A stretch of 24,386 nt of DNA from positions 1 through 24,386 of the forward strand of contig NW_027018459.1 in assembly GCF_032854445.1 (NCBI RefSeq), in the 5' to 3' direction. This stretch comes from Liolophura sinensis (Eukaryota > Mollusca > Polyplacophora > Chitonida > Chitonidae). The number at the start of each line of letters is the position of its first letter. Positions within the stretch are counted from its first letter, which is position 1. This document shows positions 8,792 through 20,341 of this stretch, one piece after another. Made by a program: the position numbers and the translations under genes. The notes beneath the pieces were generated by a model, which was not told the origin of the DNA, did no database searches, and was given only the letters and a program-made list of their open reading frames with translations.

Positions 8792-9341
8792 TTGGCTGTA
8801 GCCACAAATGAATAATCATTGATGTCAAGATCACGTGCCCAGCAACGGCTCTTACTCCATGGAAACCAAGGAAATTTGAAATTTTTCAACAGCTGGAGAT
8901 GCCTGGCCCAATTGCGCATCTTTTGGCACCTTATTGATGTGGGTCAGTGTTCAATTGTACTTTTTACAGCGGACTGTATCAAGTACCTTGTGTTTTTTTT
9001 ATATACAAATGGTGTGGTTTTTCTACATGTAGATAAAGACATTGAGTTTGTCTTCGACTTAGAAGTAAGACAACTGCTGGGTGAGTTAAATGGGCTTGGC
9101 CCAAAGATTTGACGACGTCTGGGCTACCGAAGGGCACATAACTTATAATGAAAAGTTGAATATAGTAATGACCAGTCGCGATTGTACATAGTTAATGTAG
9201 CCGATTTCAATTCGCAAAAAGACCAGGCAAAAATCCAAAAGTAGAAAAACTGTTCCAATGCTGCTGGTAAGAGGCTAATCCGACGTATTTTTTGACGAGA
9301 AATCGAATGGTGCAAACCGCGTTGCTCTCCGACCAATACTT
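8792..9341 (+). repeat. Satellite unit 17 (A-class, 550 bp)
   Basis: First unit of the second copy of the recurring cassette. By eye it differs from unit 22 only by GACGACGTC for GACGTCGTC, which removes the AatII-type palindrome. Confidence 0.97.
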
Positions 9342-9891
9342 TTGGCTGTAGCCACAAATGAATAATCATTGATGTCAAGATCACGTGCCCAGCAACGGCT
9401 CTTACTCCATGGAAACCAAGGAAATTTGCAATTTTTCAACAGCTGGAGATGCCTGGCACAATTGCGCATCTTTTGGCACCTTATTGATGTGGGTCAGTGT
9501 TCAATTGTACTTTTTACAGCGGACTGTATCAAGTACCTTGTGTTTTTTTTATATACAAATGGTGTGGTTTTTCTACATGTAGATAAAGACATTGAGTTTG
9601 TCTTCGACTTAGAAGTAAGACATTTGCTGGGTGAGTTAAATGGGCTTGGCCCAAAGATTTGACGTCGTCTGGGCTACCGAAGGGCACATAACTTATAATG
9701 AAAAGTTGAATATAGTAATGACCAGTCGCGATTGTACATAGTTAATGTAGCCGAATTCAGTTAGCAAAAAGACCAGGCAAAAATCCAAAAGTAGAAAAAC
9801 TGTTCCAATGCTGCTGGTAAGAGGCTAATCCGACGTATTTTTTGACGAAAAATCGAATGGTGCAAACCGCGTTGCTCTCACACCAATACTT
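9342..9891 (+). repeat. Satellite unit 18 (A-class, EcoRI variant, 550 bp)
   Basis: Second unit of the cassette, by eye identical to unit 23: GGCACAATTG, EcoRI site at 9753, GACGAAAAATCG, CTCTCACACC. Confidence 0.97.
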
Positions 9892-10441
9892 TTGGCTGTA
9901 GCCACAAATGAATAATCATTGATGTCAAGATCACGTGCCCAGCAACTGCTCTTACTCCATGGAAACCAAGGAAATTTGCAATTTTTCAACAGCTGGGGTT
10001 GCCTGGCCCAATTGCGCATCTTTTGGCACCTTATTGATGTGGGTCAGTGTTCAATTGTCCTTTTTACAGCGGACTGTATCAAGTACCTTGTGTTTTTTTT
10101 ATATACAAATGGTGTGGTTTTTCTACATGTAGATAAAGACATTGAGTTTGTCTTCGACTTAGAAGTAAGACATTTGCTGGGTGAGTTAAATGGGCTTGAC
10201 CCAAAGATTTGACGTCGTCTGGGCTACCGAAGGGCACATAACTTATAATGAAAAGTTGAATATAGTAATGACCAGTCGCGATTGTACATAGTTAATGTAG
10301 CCGATTTCAATTAGCAAAAAGACCTGGCAAAAATCCAAAAGTGGAAAAACTGTTCCAATGCTGCTGGTAAGTGGCTAATCCGACGTATTTTTTGACGAGA
10401 AATCGAATGGTGCAAACCGCGTTGCTCTCCGACCAATGCTT
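9892..10441 (+). repeat. Satellite unit 19 (B-class, 550 bp)
   Basis: Third unit of the cassette, like units 10 and 24: GCAACTGCTC, GGTT, GTCC, GTAAGT, CCAATGC. Its private change is GGGCTTGACCC, which weakens the TGGGC/GCCCA hairpin. Confidence 0.97.
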
Positions 10442-10991
10442 TTGGCTGTAGCCACAAATGAATAATCATTAATGTCAAGATCACGTGCCCAGCAACGGCT
10501 CTTACTCCATGGAAACCAAGGAAATTTGAAATTTTTCAACAGCTGGAGATGCCTGGCCCAATTGCGCATCTTTTGGCACCTTATTCATGTGGGTCAATGT
10601 TCAATTGTACTTTTTACAGCGGACTGTATCAAGTACCTTGTGTTTTTTTTATATACAAATGGTGTGGTTTTTCTACATGTAGATAAAGACATTGAGTTTG
10701 TCTTCGACTTAGAAGTAAGACATTTGCTGGGTGAGTTAAATGGGCTTGGCCCAAAGATTTGACGTCGTCTGGGCTACCAAAGGGCACATAACTTATAATG
10801 AAAAGTTGAATATAGTAATGACCAGTCGCGATTGTACATAGTTAATGTAGCCGATTTTAATTAGAAAAAAGACCAGGCAAAAATCCAAAAGTGGAAAAAC
10901 TGTTCCAATTCTGCTGGTAAGTGGCTAATCCGACGTATTTTTTGACGAGAAATCGAATGGTGCAAACCACGTTGCTCTCCGACCAACACTT
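10442..10991 (+). repeat. Satellite unit 20 (mosaic, 550 bp)
   Basis: The 5' part has the TTCATGTGGGTCAATG marker of units 12 and 25, plus TTGAAA. From about unit position 280 onward it follows the unit 6 type (GACATTTG, CCAAAGGG, TTTTAATTAG, TTCTGCTGGTAAGT, ACCACG, CCAACAC). The switch lies between about unit positions 170 and 280. Confidence 0.97.
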
Positions 10992-11541
10992 TTGGCTGTA
11001 GCCACAAATGAATAATCATTGATGTCAAGATCACGTGCCCAGCAACGGCTCTTACTCCATGGAAACCAAGGAAATTTGCAATTTTTCAACAGCTGGAGAT
11101 GCCTGGCCCAATTGCGCATCTTTTGGCACCTTATTGATGTGGGTCAGTGTTCAATTGTACTTTTTACAGCGGACTGTATCAAGTACCTTGTGTTTTTTTT
11201 ATATACAAATGGTGTGGTTTTTCTACATGTAGATAAAGACATTGAGTTTGTCTTCGACTTAGAAGTAAGACAACTGCTGGGTGAGTTAAATGGGCTTGGC
11301 CCAAAGATTTGACGTCGTCTGGGCTACCGAAGGGCACATAACTTATAATGAAAAGTTGAATATAGTAATGACCAGTCGCGATTGTACATAGTTAATGTAG
11401 CCGATTTCAATTCGCAAAAAGACCAGGCAAAAATCCAAAAGTAGAAAAACTGTTCCAATGCTGCTGGTAAGAGGCTAATCCGACGTATTTTTTGACGAGA
11501 AATCGAATGGTGCAAACCGCGTTGCTCTCCGACCAATACTT
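10992..11541 (+). repeat. Satellite unit 21 (A-class, 550 bp)
   Basis: A-class with GACAACTG, GATTTCAATTCGC, GTAGAAAAAC and GTAAGA. I noticed no private indel. Confidence 0.97.
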
Positions 11542-12091
11542 TTGGCTGTAGCCACAAATGAATAATCATTGATGTCAAGATCACGTGCCCAGCAACGGCT
11601 CTTACTCCATGGAAACCAAGGAAATTTGAAATTTTTCAACAGCTGGAGATGCCTGGCCCAATTGCGCATCTTTTGGCACCTTATTGATGTGGGTCAGTGT
11701 TCAATTGTACTTTTTACAGCGGACTGTATCAAGTACCTTGTGTTTTTTTTATATACAAATGGTGTGGTTTTTCTACATGTAGATAAAGACATTGAGTTTG
11801 TCTTCGACTTAGAAGTAAGACAACTGCTGGGTGAGTTAAATGGGCTTGGCCCAAAGATTTGACGTCGTCTGGGCTACCGAAGGGCACATAACTTATAATG
11901 AAAAGTTGAATATAGTAATGACCAGTCGCGATTGTACATAGTTAATGTAGCCGATTTCAATTCGCAAAAAGACCAGGCAAAAATCCAAAAGTAGAAAAAC
12001 TGTTCCAATGCTGCTGGTAAGAGGCTAATCCGACGTATTTTTTGACGAGAAATCGAATGGTGCAAACCGCGTTGCTCTCCGACCAATACTT
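11542..12091 (+). repeat. Satellite unit 22 (A-class, 550 bp)
   Basis: First unit of the third copy of the recurring cassette. Same type as units 8 and 17, with TTGAAA at unit position 86-91. Confidence 0.97.
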
Positions 12092-12641
12092 TTGGCTGTA
12101 GCCACAAATGAATAATCATTGATGTCAAGATCACGTGCCCAGCAACGGCTCTTACTCCATGGAAACCAAGGAAATTTGCAATTTTTCAACAGCTGGAGAT
12201 GCCTGGCACAATTGCGCATCTTTTGGCACCTTATTGATGTGGGTCAGTGTTCAATTGTACTTTTTACAGCGGACTGTATCAAGTACCTTGTGTTTTTTTT
12301 ATATACAAATGGTGTGGTTTTTCTACATGTAGATAAAGACATTGAGTTTGTCTTCGACTTAGAAGTAAGACATTTGCTGGGTGAGTTAAATGGGCTTGGC
12401 CCAAAGATTTGACGTCGTCTGGGCTACCGAAGGGCACATAACTTATAATGAAAAGTTGAATATAGTAATGACCAGTCGCGATTGTACATAGTTAATGTAG
12501 CCGAATTCAGTTAGCAAAAAGACCAGGCAAAAATCCAAAAGTAGAAAAACTGTTCCAATGCTGCTGGTAAGAGGCTAATCCGACGTATTTTTTGACGAAA
12601 AATCGAATGGTGCAAACCGCGTTGCTCTCACACCAATACTT
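12092..12641 (+). repeat. Satellite unit 23 (A-class, EcoRI variant, 550 bp)
   Basis: Second unit of the cassette, by eye identical to unit 18. EcoRI site at 12503, CTCTCACACC near the end. Confidence 0.97.
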
Positions 12642-13192
12642 TTGGCTGTAGCCACAAATGAATAATCATTGATGTCAAGATCACGTGCCCAGCAACTGCT
12701 CTTACTCCATGGAAACCAAGGAAATTTGCAATTTTTCAACAGCTGGGGTTGCCTGGCCCAATTGCGCATCTTTTGGCACCTTATTGATGTGGGTCAGTGT
12801 TCAATTGTCCTTTTTACAGCGGACTGTATCAAGTACCTTGTGTTTTTTTTTATATACAAATGGTGTGGTTTTTCTACATGTAGATAAAGACATTGAGTTT
12901 GTCTTCGACTTAGAAGTAAGACATTTGCTGGGTGAGTTAAATGGGCTTGGCCCAAAGATTTGACGTCGTCTGGGCTACCGAAGGGCACATAACTTATAAT
13001 GAAAAGTTGAATATAGTAATGACCAGTCGCGATTGTACATAGTTAATGTAGCCGATTTCAATTAGCAAAAAGACCTGGCAAAAATCCAAAAGTGGAAAAA
13101 CTGTTCCAATGCTGCTGGTAAGTGGCTAATCCGACGTATTTTTTGACGAGAAATCGAATGGTGCAAACCGCGTTGCTCTCCAACCAATGCTT
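12642..13192 (+). repeat. Satellite unit 24 (B-class, 551 bp)
   Basis: Third unit of the cassette, like units 10 and 19. Private changes are a T9 run and CTCCAACC for CTCCGACC. Confidence 0.97.
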
Positions 13193-13742
13193 TTGGCTGT
13201 AGCCACAAATGAATAATCATTGATGTCAAGATCACGTGCCCAGCAACGGCTCTTACTCCATGGAAACCAAGGAAATTTGCAATTTTTCAACAGCTGGAGA
13301 TGCCTGGCCCAATTGCGCATCTTTTGGCACCTTATTCATGTGGGTCAATGTTCAATTGTACTTTTTACAGCGGACTGTATCAAGTACCTTGTGTTTTTTT
13401 TATATACAAATGGTGTGGTTTTTCTACATGTAGATAAAGACATTGAGTTTGTCTTCGACTTAGAAGTAAGACAACTGCTGGGTGAGTTAAATGGGCTTGG
13501 CCCAAAGATTTGACGTCGTCTGGGCTACCGAAGGGCACATAACTTATAATGAAAAGTTGAATATAGTAATGACCAGTCGCGATTGTACATAGTTAATGTA
13601 GCCGATTTCAATTAGCAAAAAGACCTGGCAAAAATCCAAAAGTAGAAAAACTGTTCCAATGCTGCTGGTAAGAGGCTAATCCGACGTATTTTTTGACGAG
13701 AAATCGAATGGTGCAAACCGCGTTGCTCTCCGACCAATACTT
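13193..13742 (+). repeat. Satellite unit 25 (A-class, 550 bp)
   Basis: Same type as unit 12: TTCATGTGGGTCAATG, GACAACTG, GATTTCAATTAGC, GACCTGGC. It follows the third cassette directly, whereas unit 12 follows the first cassette after the divergent unit 11. Confidence 0.97.
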
Positions 13743-14292
13743 TTGGCTGTAGCCACAAATGAATAATCATTGATGTCAAGATCACGTGCCCAGCAACGGC
13801 TCTTACTCCATGGAAACCAAGGAAATTTGCAATTTTTCAACAGCTGGAGATGCCTGGCCCAATTGCGCATCTTTTGGCACCTTATTGATGTGGGTCAGTG
13901 TTCAATTGTACTTTTTACAGCGGACTGTATCAAGTACCTTGTGTTTTTTTTATATACAAATGGTGTGGTTTTTCTACATGTAGATAAAGACATTGAGTTT
14001 GTCTTCGACTTAGAAGTAAGACATTTGCTGGGTGAGTTAAATGGGCTTGGCCCAAAGATTTGACGTCGTCTGGGCTACCGAAGGGCACATAACTTATAAT
14101 GAAAAGTTGAATATAGTAATGACCAGTCGCGATTGTACATAGTTAATGTAGCCGAATTCAGTTAGCAAAAAGACCAGGCAAAAATCCAAAAGTAGAAAAA
14201 CTGTTCCAATGCTGCTGGTAAGAGGCTAATCCGACGTATTTTTTGACGAAAAATCGAATGGTGCAAACCACGTTGCTCTCCGACCAACACTT
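13743..14292 (+). repeat. Satellite unit 26 (A-class, EcoRI variant, 550 bp)
   Basis: Resembles unit 13, with an EcoRI site at 14154 and GACGAAAAATCG. It ends with ACCACG and CCAACAC, a tail otherwise seen in units without the EcoRI site, so its last 40 or so bases are mosaic. Confidence 0.97.
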
Positions 14293-14841
14293 TTGGCTGT
14301 AGCCACAAATGAATAATCATTGATGTCAAGATCACGTGCCCAGCAACGGCTCTTACTCCATGGAAACCAAGGAAATTTGCAATTTTTCAACAGCTGGGGT
14401 TGCCTGGCCCAATTGCGCATCTTTTGGCTCCTTATTGATGAGGGTCAGTGTTCAATTGTCCTTTTTACAGCGGACTGTATCAAGTACCTTGTGTTTTTTT
14501 ATATACAAATGGTGTGGTTTTTCTACATGTAGATAAAGACATTGAGTTTGTCTTCGACTTAGAAGTAAGACATTTGCTGGGTGAGTTAAATGGGCTTGGC
14601 CCAAAGATTTGACGTCGTCTGGGCTACCGAAGGGCACATAACTTATAATGAAAAGTTGAATATAGTAATGACCAGTCGCGATTGTACATAGTTAATGTAG
14701 CCGATTTTAATTAGAAAAAAGACCAGGCAAAAATCCAAAAGTGGAAAAACTGTTCCAATTCTGCTGGTAAGTGGCTAATCCGACGTATTTTTTGACGAGA
14801 AATCGAATGGTGCAAACCACGTTGCTCTCCGACCAATACTT
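14293..14841 (+). repeat. Satellite unit 27 (B-class, 549 bp)
   Basis: 5' half shared with unit 16 (GGCTCC, GATGAGGGTC, T7). 3' half is the TTTTAATTAG, TTCTGCTGGTAAGT, ACCACG type, with CCAATAC at the end. Confidence 0.97.
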
Positions 14842-15391
14842 TTGGCTGTAGCCACAAATGAATAATCATTGATGTCAAGATCACGTGCCCAGCAACGGCT
14901 CTTACTCCATGGAAACCAAGGAAATTTGCAATTTTTCAACAGCTGGAGATGCCTGGCCCAATTGCGCATCTTTTGGCACCTTATTGATGTGGGTCAGTGT
15001 TCAATTGTACTTTTTACAGCGGACTGTATCAAGTACCTTGTGTTTTTTTTATATACAAATGGTGTGGTTTTTCTACATGTAGATAAAGACATTGAGTTTG
15101 TCTTCGACTTAGAAGTAAGACAACTGCTGGGTGAGTTAAATGGGCTTGGCCCAAAGATTTGACGTCGTCTGGGCTACCGAAGGGCACATAACTTATAATG
15201 AAAAGTTGAATATAGTAATGACCAGTCGCGATTGTACATAGTTAATGTAGCCGAATTCAGTTAGCAAAAAGACCAGGCAAAAATCCAAAAGTAGAAAAAC
15301 TGTTCCAATTCTGCTGGTAAGAGGCTAATCCGACGTATTTTTTGACGAAAAATCGAATGGTGCAAACCGCGTTGCTCTCCGACCAATACTT
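14842..15391 (+). repeat. Satellite unit 28 (A-class, EcoRI variant, 550 bp)
   Basis: GACAACTG combined with an EcoRI site at 15253, a pairing shared only with unit 30. It has TTCTGCTGG and GACGAAAAATCG and is followed by a B-class unit. Confidence 0.97.
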
Positions 15392-15942
15392 TTGGCTGTA
15401 GCCACAAATGAATAATCATTGATGTCAAGATCACGTGCCCAGCAACGGCTCTTACTCCATGGAAACCAAGGAAATTTGCAATTTTTCAACAGCTGGGGTT
15501 GCCTGGCCCAATTGCGCATCTTTTGGCACCTTATTGATGTGGGTCAGTGTTCAATTGTCCTTTTTACAGCGGACTGTATCAAGTACCTTGTGTTTTTTTT
15601 ATATACAAATGGTGTGGTTTTTCTACATGTAGATAAAGACATTGAGTTTGTCTTCGACTTAGAAGTAAGACATTTGCTGGGTGAGTTAAATGGGCTTGGC
15701 CCAAAGATTTGACGTCGTCTGGGCTACCGAAGGGCACATAACTTATAATGAAAAGTTGAATATAGTAATGACCAGTCGCGATTGTACATAGTTAATGTAG
15801 CCGATTTTAATTAGAAAAAAGACCAGGCAAAAATCCAAAAGTGAAAAAACTGTTCCAATTCTGCTGGTAAGTGGCCTAATCCGACGTATTTTTTGACGAG
15901 AAATCGAATGGCGCAAACCACGTTGCTCTCCGACCAACACTT
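15392..15942 (+). repeat. Satellite unit 29 (B-class, 551 bp)
   Basis: B-class with TTTTAATTAG, GTGAAAAAAC, TTCTGCTGGTAAGTGGCC (one extra C), GGCGCAAACCACG and CCAACAC. Confidence 0.97.
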
Positions 15943-16492
15943 TTGGCTGTAGCCACAAATGAATAATCATTGATGTCAAGATCACGTGCCCAGCAACGGC
16001 TCTTACTCCATGGAAACCAAGGAAATTTGCAATTTTTCAACAGCTGGAGATGCCTGGCCCAATTGCGCATCTTTTGGCACCTTATTGATGTGGGTCAGTG
16101 TTCAATTGTTACTTTTTACAGCGGACTGTATCAAGTACCTTGTGTTTTTTTTATATACAAATGGTGTGGTTTTTCTACATGTAGATAAAGACATTGAGTT
16201 TGTCTTCGACTTAGAAGTAAGACAACTGCTGGGTGAGTTAAATGGGCTTGGCCAAAGATTTGACGTCGTCTGGGCTACCGAAGGGCACATAACTTATAAT
16301 GAAAAGTTGAATATAGTAATGACCAGTCGCGATTGTACATAGTTAATGTAGCCGAATTCAGTTAGCAAAAAGACCTGGCAAAAATCCAAAAGTGGAAAAA
16401 CTGTTCCAATGCTGCTGGTAAGAGGCTAATCCGACGTATTTTTTGACGAGAAATCGAATGGTGCAAACCGCGTTGCTCTCCGACCAATACTT
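15943..16492 (+). repeat. Satellite unit 30 (A-class, EcoRI variant, 550 bp)
   Basis: Last unit in the window with the EcoRI site (16354). One extra T (AATTGTTAC) and one lost C (GGCCAAAG) cancel in length. It has GACGAG, not GACGAA, near the end. Confidence 0.97.
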
Positions 16493-17041
16493 TTGGCTGT
16501 AGCCACAAATGAATAATCATTGATGTCAAGATCACGTGCCCAGCAACGGCTCTTACTCCATGGAAACCAAGGAAATTTGCAATTTTCAACAGCTGGGGAT
16601 GCCTGGCCCAATTGCGCATCTTTTGGCACCTTATTGATGTGGGTCAGTGTTCAATTGTCCTTTTTACAGCGGACTGTATCAAGTACCTTGTGTTTTTTTT
16701 ATATACAAATGGTGTGGTTTTTCTACATGTAGATAAAGACATTGAGTTTGTCTTCGACTTAGAAGTAAGACAACTGCTGGGTGAGTTAAATGGGCTTGGC
16801 CCAAAGATTTGACGTCGTCTGGGCTACCGAAGGCCACATAACTTATAATGAAAAGTTGAATATAGTAATGACCAGTCGCGATTGTACATAGTTAATGTAG
16901 CCGATTTCAATTAGCAAAAAGACCTGGCAAAAATCCAAAAGTGGAAAAACTGTTCCAATGCTGCTGGTAAGAGGCTAATCCGACGTATTTTTTGACGAGA
17001 AATCGAATGGTGCAAACCGCGCTGCTCTCCGACCAATACTT
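16493..17041 (+). repeat. Satellite unit 31 (class mosaic, 549 bp)
   Basis: GGGAT at the class site, intermediate between AGAT and GGTT, but GTCC downstream, so the usual linkage is broken. It has GACAACTG, GGCCACATAA, a private CCGCGCTG, and one T lost in CAATTTTC. Confidence 0.96.
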
Positions 17042-17591
17042 TTGGCTGTAGCCACAAATGAATAATCATTGATGTCAAGATCACGTGCCCAGCAACGGCT
17101 CTTACTCCATGGAAACCAAGGAAATTTGCAATTTTTCAACAGCTGGAGATGCCTGGCCCAATTGCGCATCTTTTGGCACCTTATTGATGTGGGTCAGTGT
17201 TCAATTGTACTTTTTACAGCGGACTGTATCAAGTACCTTGTGTTTTTTTTATATACAAATGGTGTGGTTTTTCTACATGTAGATAAAGACATTGAGTTTG
17301 TCTTCGACTTAGAAGTAAGACATTTGCTGGGTGAGTTAAATGGGCTTGGCCCAAAGATTTGACGTCGTCTGGGCTACCGAAGGGCACATAACTTATAATG
17401 AAAAGTTGAATATAGTAATGACCAGTCGCGATTGTACATAGTTAATGTAGCCGATTTCAATTCGCAAAAAGACCAGGCAAAAATCCAAAAGTAGAAAAAC
17501 TGTTCCAATGCTGTTGGTAAGCGGCTAATCCGACGTTTTTTTTGACGAGAAATCGAATGGTGCAAACCGCGTTGCTCTCCGACCAATACTT
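17042..17591 (+). repeat. Satellite unit 32 (A-class, 550 bp)
   Basis: First unit of a dimer repeated as units 36-37. It carries CTGTTGGTAAGCGG and GACGTTTTTTTTGACG, in which A-to-T change lengthens the T6 run to T8. Confidence 0.97.
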
Positions 17592-18138
17592 TTGGCTGTA
17601 GCCACAAATGAATAATCATTGATGTCAAGATCACGTGCCCAGCAACGGCTCTTACTCCATGGAAACCAAGGAAATTTGCAATTTTTCAACAGCTGGGGTT
17701 GCCTGGCCCAATTGCGCATCTTTTGGCACCTTATTGATGTGGGTCAGTGTTCAATTGTACTTTTTACAGCGGACTGTATCAAGTACCTTGTGTTTTTTTT
17801 ATATACAAATGGTGTGGTTTTTCTACATGTAGATAAAGACATTGAGTTTGTCTTCGACTTAGAAGTAAGACATTTGCTGGGTGAGTTAAATGGGCTTGGC
17901 CCAAAGATTTGACGTCGTCTGGGCTACCGAAGGGCACATAACTTATAATGAAAAGTTGAATATAGTAATGACCAGTCGCGATTGTACATAGTTAATGTAG
18001 CCGATTTTAATTCGCAAAAAGACCAGGCAAAAATCCAAAAGTGGAAAAACTGTTCCAATTCTGCTGGTAAGTGGCTAATCCGACGTATTTTTTGACGAGA
18101 AATCGAATGGTGCAAACCACGTTGCTCTCCGACCACTT
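17592..18138 (+). repeat. Satellite unit 33 (B-like, 547 bp)
   Basis: GGTT at the class site but GTAC downstream, the only GGTT unit without GTCC. It has TTTTAATTCGC and a 3-base deletion at the very end (CCGACCACTTTTGG), which places the deletion across the unit boundary. Confidence 0.97.
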
Positions 18139-18688
18139 TTGGCTGTAGCCACAAATGAATAATCATTGATGTAAAGATCACGTGCCCAGCAACGGCTCTT
18201 ACTCCATGGAAACCAAGGAAATTTGCAATTTTTCAACAGCTGGAGATGCCTGGCCCAATTGCGCATCTTTTGGCACCTTATTGATGTGGGTCAGTGTTCA
18301 ATTGTACTTTTTACAGCGGACTGTATCAAGTACCTTGTGTTTTTTTTATATACAAATGGTGTGGTTTTTCTACATGTAGATAAAGACATTGAGTTTGTCT
18401 TCGACTTAGAAGTAAGACAACTGCTGGGTGAGTTAAATGGGCTTGGCCCAAAGATTTAACGTCGTCTGGGCTACCGAAGGGCACATAACTTATAATGAAA
18501 AGTTGAATATAGTAATGACCAGTCGCGATTGTACATAGTAAATGTAGCCGATTTCATTTCGCAAAAAGACCAGGCAAAAATCCAAAAGTAGAAAAACTGT
18601 TCCAATGCTGTTGGTAAGCGGCTAATCCGACGTATTTTTTGACGAGAAATCGAATGGTGCAAACCGCGTTGCTCTCCGACCAATACTT
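18139..18688 (+). repeat. Satellite unit 34 (A-class, 550 bp)
   Basis: A-class with private changes GATGTAAAG, ATTTAACGTCG (AatII-type palindrome lost), AGTAAATG and TTTCATTTCGC. Its tail CTGTTGGTAAGCGG is shared with units 32 and 36. Confidence 0.97.
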
Positions 18689-19239
18689 TTGGCTGTAGCC
18701 ACAAATGAATAATCATTGATGTCAAGATCACGTGCCCAGCAACGGCTCTTACTCCATGGAAACCAAGGAAATTTGCAATTTTTCAACAGCTGGGGGTTGC
18801 CTGGCCCAATTGCGCATCTTTTGGCACCTTATTGATGTGGGTCAGTGTTCAATTGTCCTTTTTACAGCGGACTGTATCAAGTACCTTGTGTTTTTTTTAT
18901 ATACAAATGGTGTGGTTTTTCTACATGTAGATAAAGACATTGAGTTTGTCTTCGACTTAGAAGTAAGACATTTGCTGGGTGAGTTAAATGGGCTTGGCCC
19001 AAAGATTTGACGTCGTCTGGGCTACCGAAGGGCACATAACTTATAATGAAAAGTTGAATATAGTAATGACCAGTCGCGATTGTACATAGTTAATGTAGCC
19101 GATTTCAATTAGCAAAAAGACCTGGCAAAAATCCAAAAGTGGAAAAACTGTTCCAATGCTGCTGGTAAGAGGCTAATCCGACGTATTTTTTGACGAGAAA
19201 TCGAATGGCGCAAACCGCATTGCTCTCCGACCAATACTT
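18689..19239 (+). repeat. Satellite unit 35 (B-class, 551 bp)
   Basis: GGGGGTT (one extra G) and GTCC. The tail GGCGCAAACCGCATT is shared with units 38 and 41. Confidence 0.97.
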
Positions 19240-19790
19240 TTGGCTGTAGCCACAAATGAATAATCATTGATGTCAAGATCACGTGCCCAGCAACGGCTCT
19301 TACTCCATGGAAACCAAGGAAATTTGCAATTTTTCAACAGCTGGAGATGCCTGACCCAATTGCGCATCTTTTGGCACCTTATTGATGTGGGTCAGTGTTC
19401 AATTGTACTTTTTACAGCGGACTGTATCAAGTACCTTGTGTTTTTTTTTATATACAAATGGTGTGGTTTTTCTACATGTAGATAAAGACATTGAGTTTGT
19501 CTTCGACTTAGAAGTAAGACATTTGCTGGGTGAGTTAAATGGGCTTGGCCCAAAGATTTGACGTCGTCTGGGCTACCGAAGGGCACATAACTTATAATGA
19601 AAAGTTGAATATAGTAATGACCAGTCGCGATTGTACATAGTTAATGTAGCCGATTTCAATTCGCAAAAAGACCAGGCAAAAATCCAAAAGTAGAAAAACT
19701 GTTCCAATGCTGTTGGTAAGCGGCTAATCCGACGTTTTTTTTGACGAGAAATCGAATGGTGCAAACCGCGTTGCTCTCCGACCAATACTT
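19240..19790 (+). repeat. Satellite unit 36 (A-class, 551 bp)
   Basis: GCCTGACC, shared with units 39 and 42. T9 run. The tail with CTGTTGGTAAGCGG and GACGTTTTTTTTGACG matches unit 32. Confidence 0.97.
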
Positions 19791-20341
19791 TTGGCTGTAG
19801 CCACAAATGAATAATCATTGATGTCAAGATCACGTGCCCAGCAACGGCTCTTACTCCATGGAAACCAAGGAAATTTGCAATTTTTCAACAGCTGGGGTTG
19901 CCTGGCCCAATTGCGCATCTTTTGGCACCTTATTGATGTGGGTCAGTGTTCAATTGTCCTTTTTACAGCGGACTGTATCAAAGTACCTTGTGTTTTTTTT
20001 ATATACAAATGGTGTGGTTTTTCTACATGTAGATAAAGACATTGAGTTTGTCTTCGACTTAGAAGTAAGACATTTGCTGGGTGAGTTAAATGGGCTTGGC
20101 CCAAAGATTTGACGTCGTCTGGGCTACCGAAGGGCACATAACTTATAATGAAAAGTTGAATATAGTAATGACCAGTCGCGATTGTACATAGTTAATGTAG
20201 CCGATTTTAATTCGCAAAAAGACCTGGCAAAAATCCAAAAGTGGAAAAACTGTTCCAATTCTGCTGGTAAGTGGCTAATCCGACGTATTTTTTGACGAGA
20301 AATCGAATGGTGCAAACCACGTTGCTCTCCGACCAATACTT
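19791..20341 (+). repeat. Satellite unit 37 (B-class, 551 bp)
   Basis: Last B-class unit in the window. TTTTAATTCGC as in unit 33, with one extra A in ATCAAAGTACC. Confidence 0.97.

Larger units (their letters stand above)
8792..10441. repeat. Recurring three-unit cassette, copy 2 (units 17-19)
   Basis: By eye about four differences separate this 1650-bp stretch from copy 3, so the two were duplicated very recently. The match extends outward on both sides, into the 3' half of unit 16 (like unit 21) and the 5' part of unit 20 (like unit 25). Confidence 0.92.
11542..13192. repeat. Recurring three-unit cassette, copy 3 (units 22-24)
   Basis: Lies exactly 2750 bp (five units) after copy 2 and 7700 bp (fourteen units) after copy 1. 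All diagnostic markers of the trio are in the same order. Confidence 0.92.
17042..18138. repeat. Recurring dimer, copy 1 (units 32-33)
   Basis: An A-class unit with CTGTTGGTAAGCGG and the extended T8 near its end is followed by a GGTT unit with TTTTAATTCGC. The same pair recurs at 19240-20341. Confidence 0.85.
19240..20341. repeat. Recurring dimer, copy 2 (units 36-37)
   Basis: Four units after copy 1. It differs from copy 1 by GCCTGACC, the T9 run and GTCC in its second member. Confidence 0.85.
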
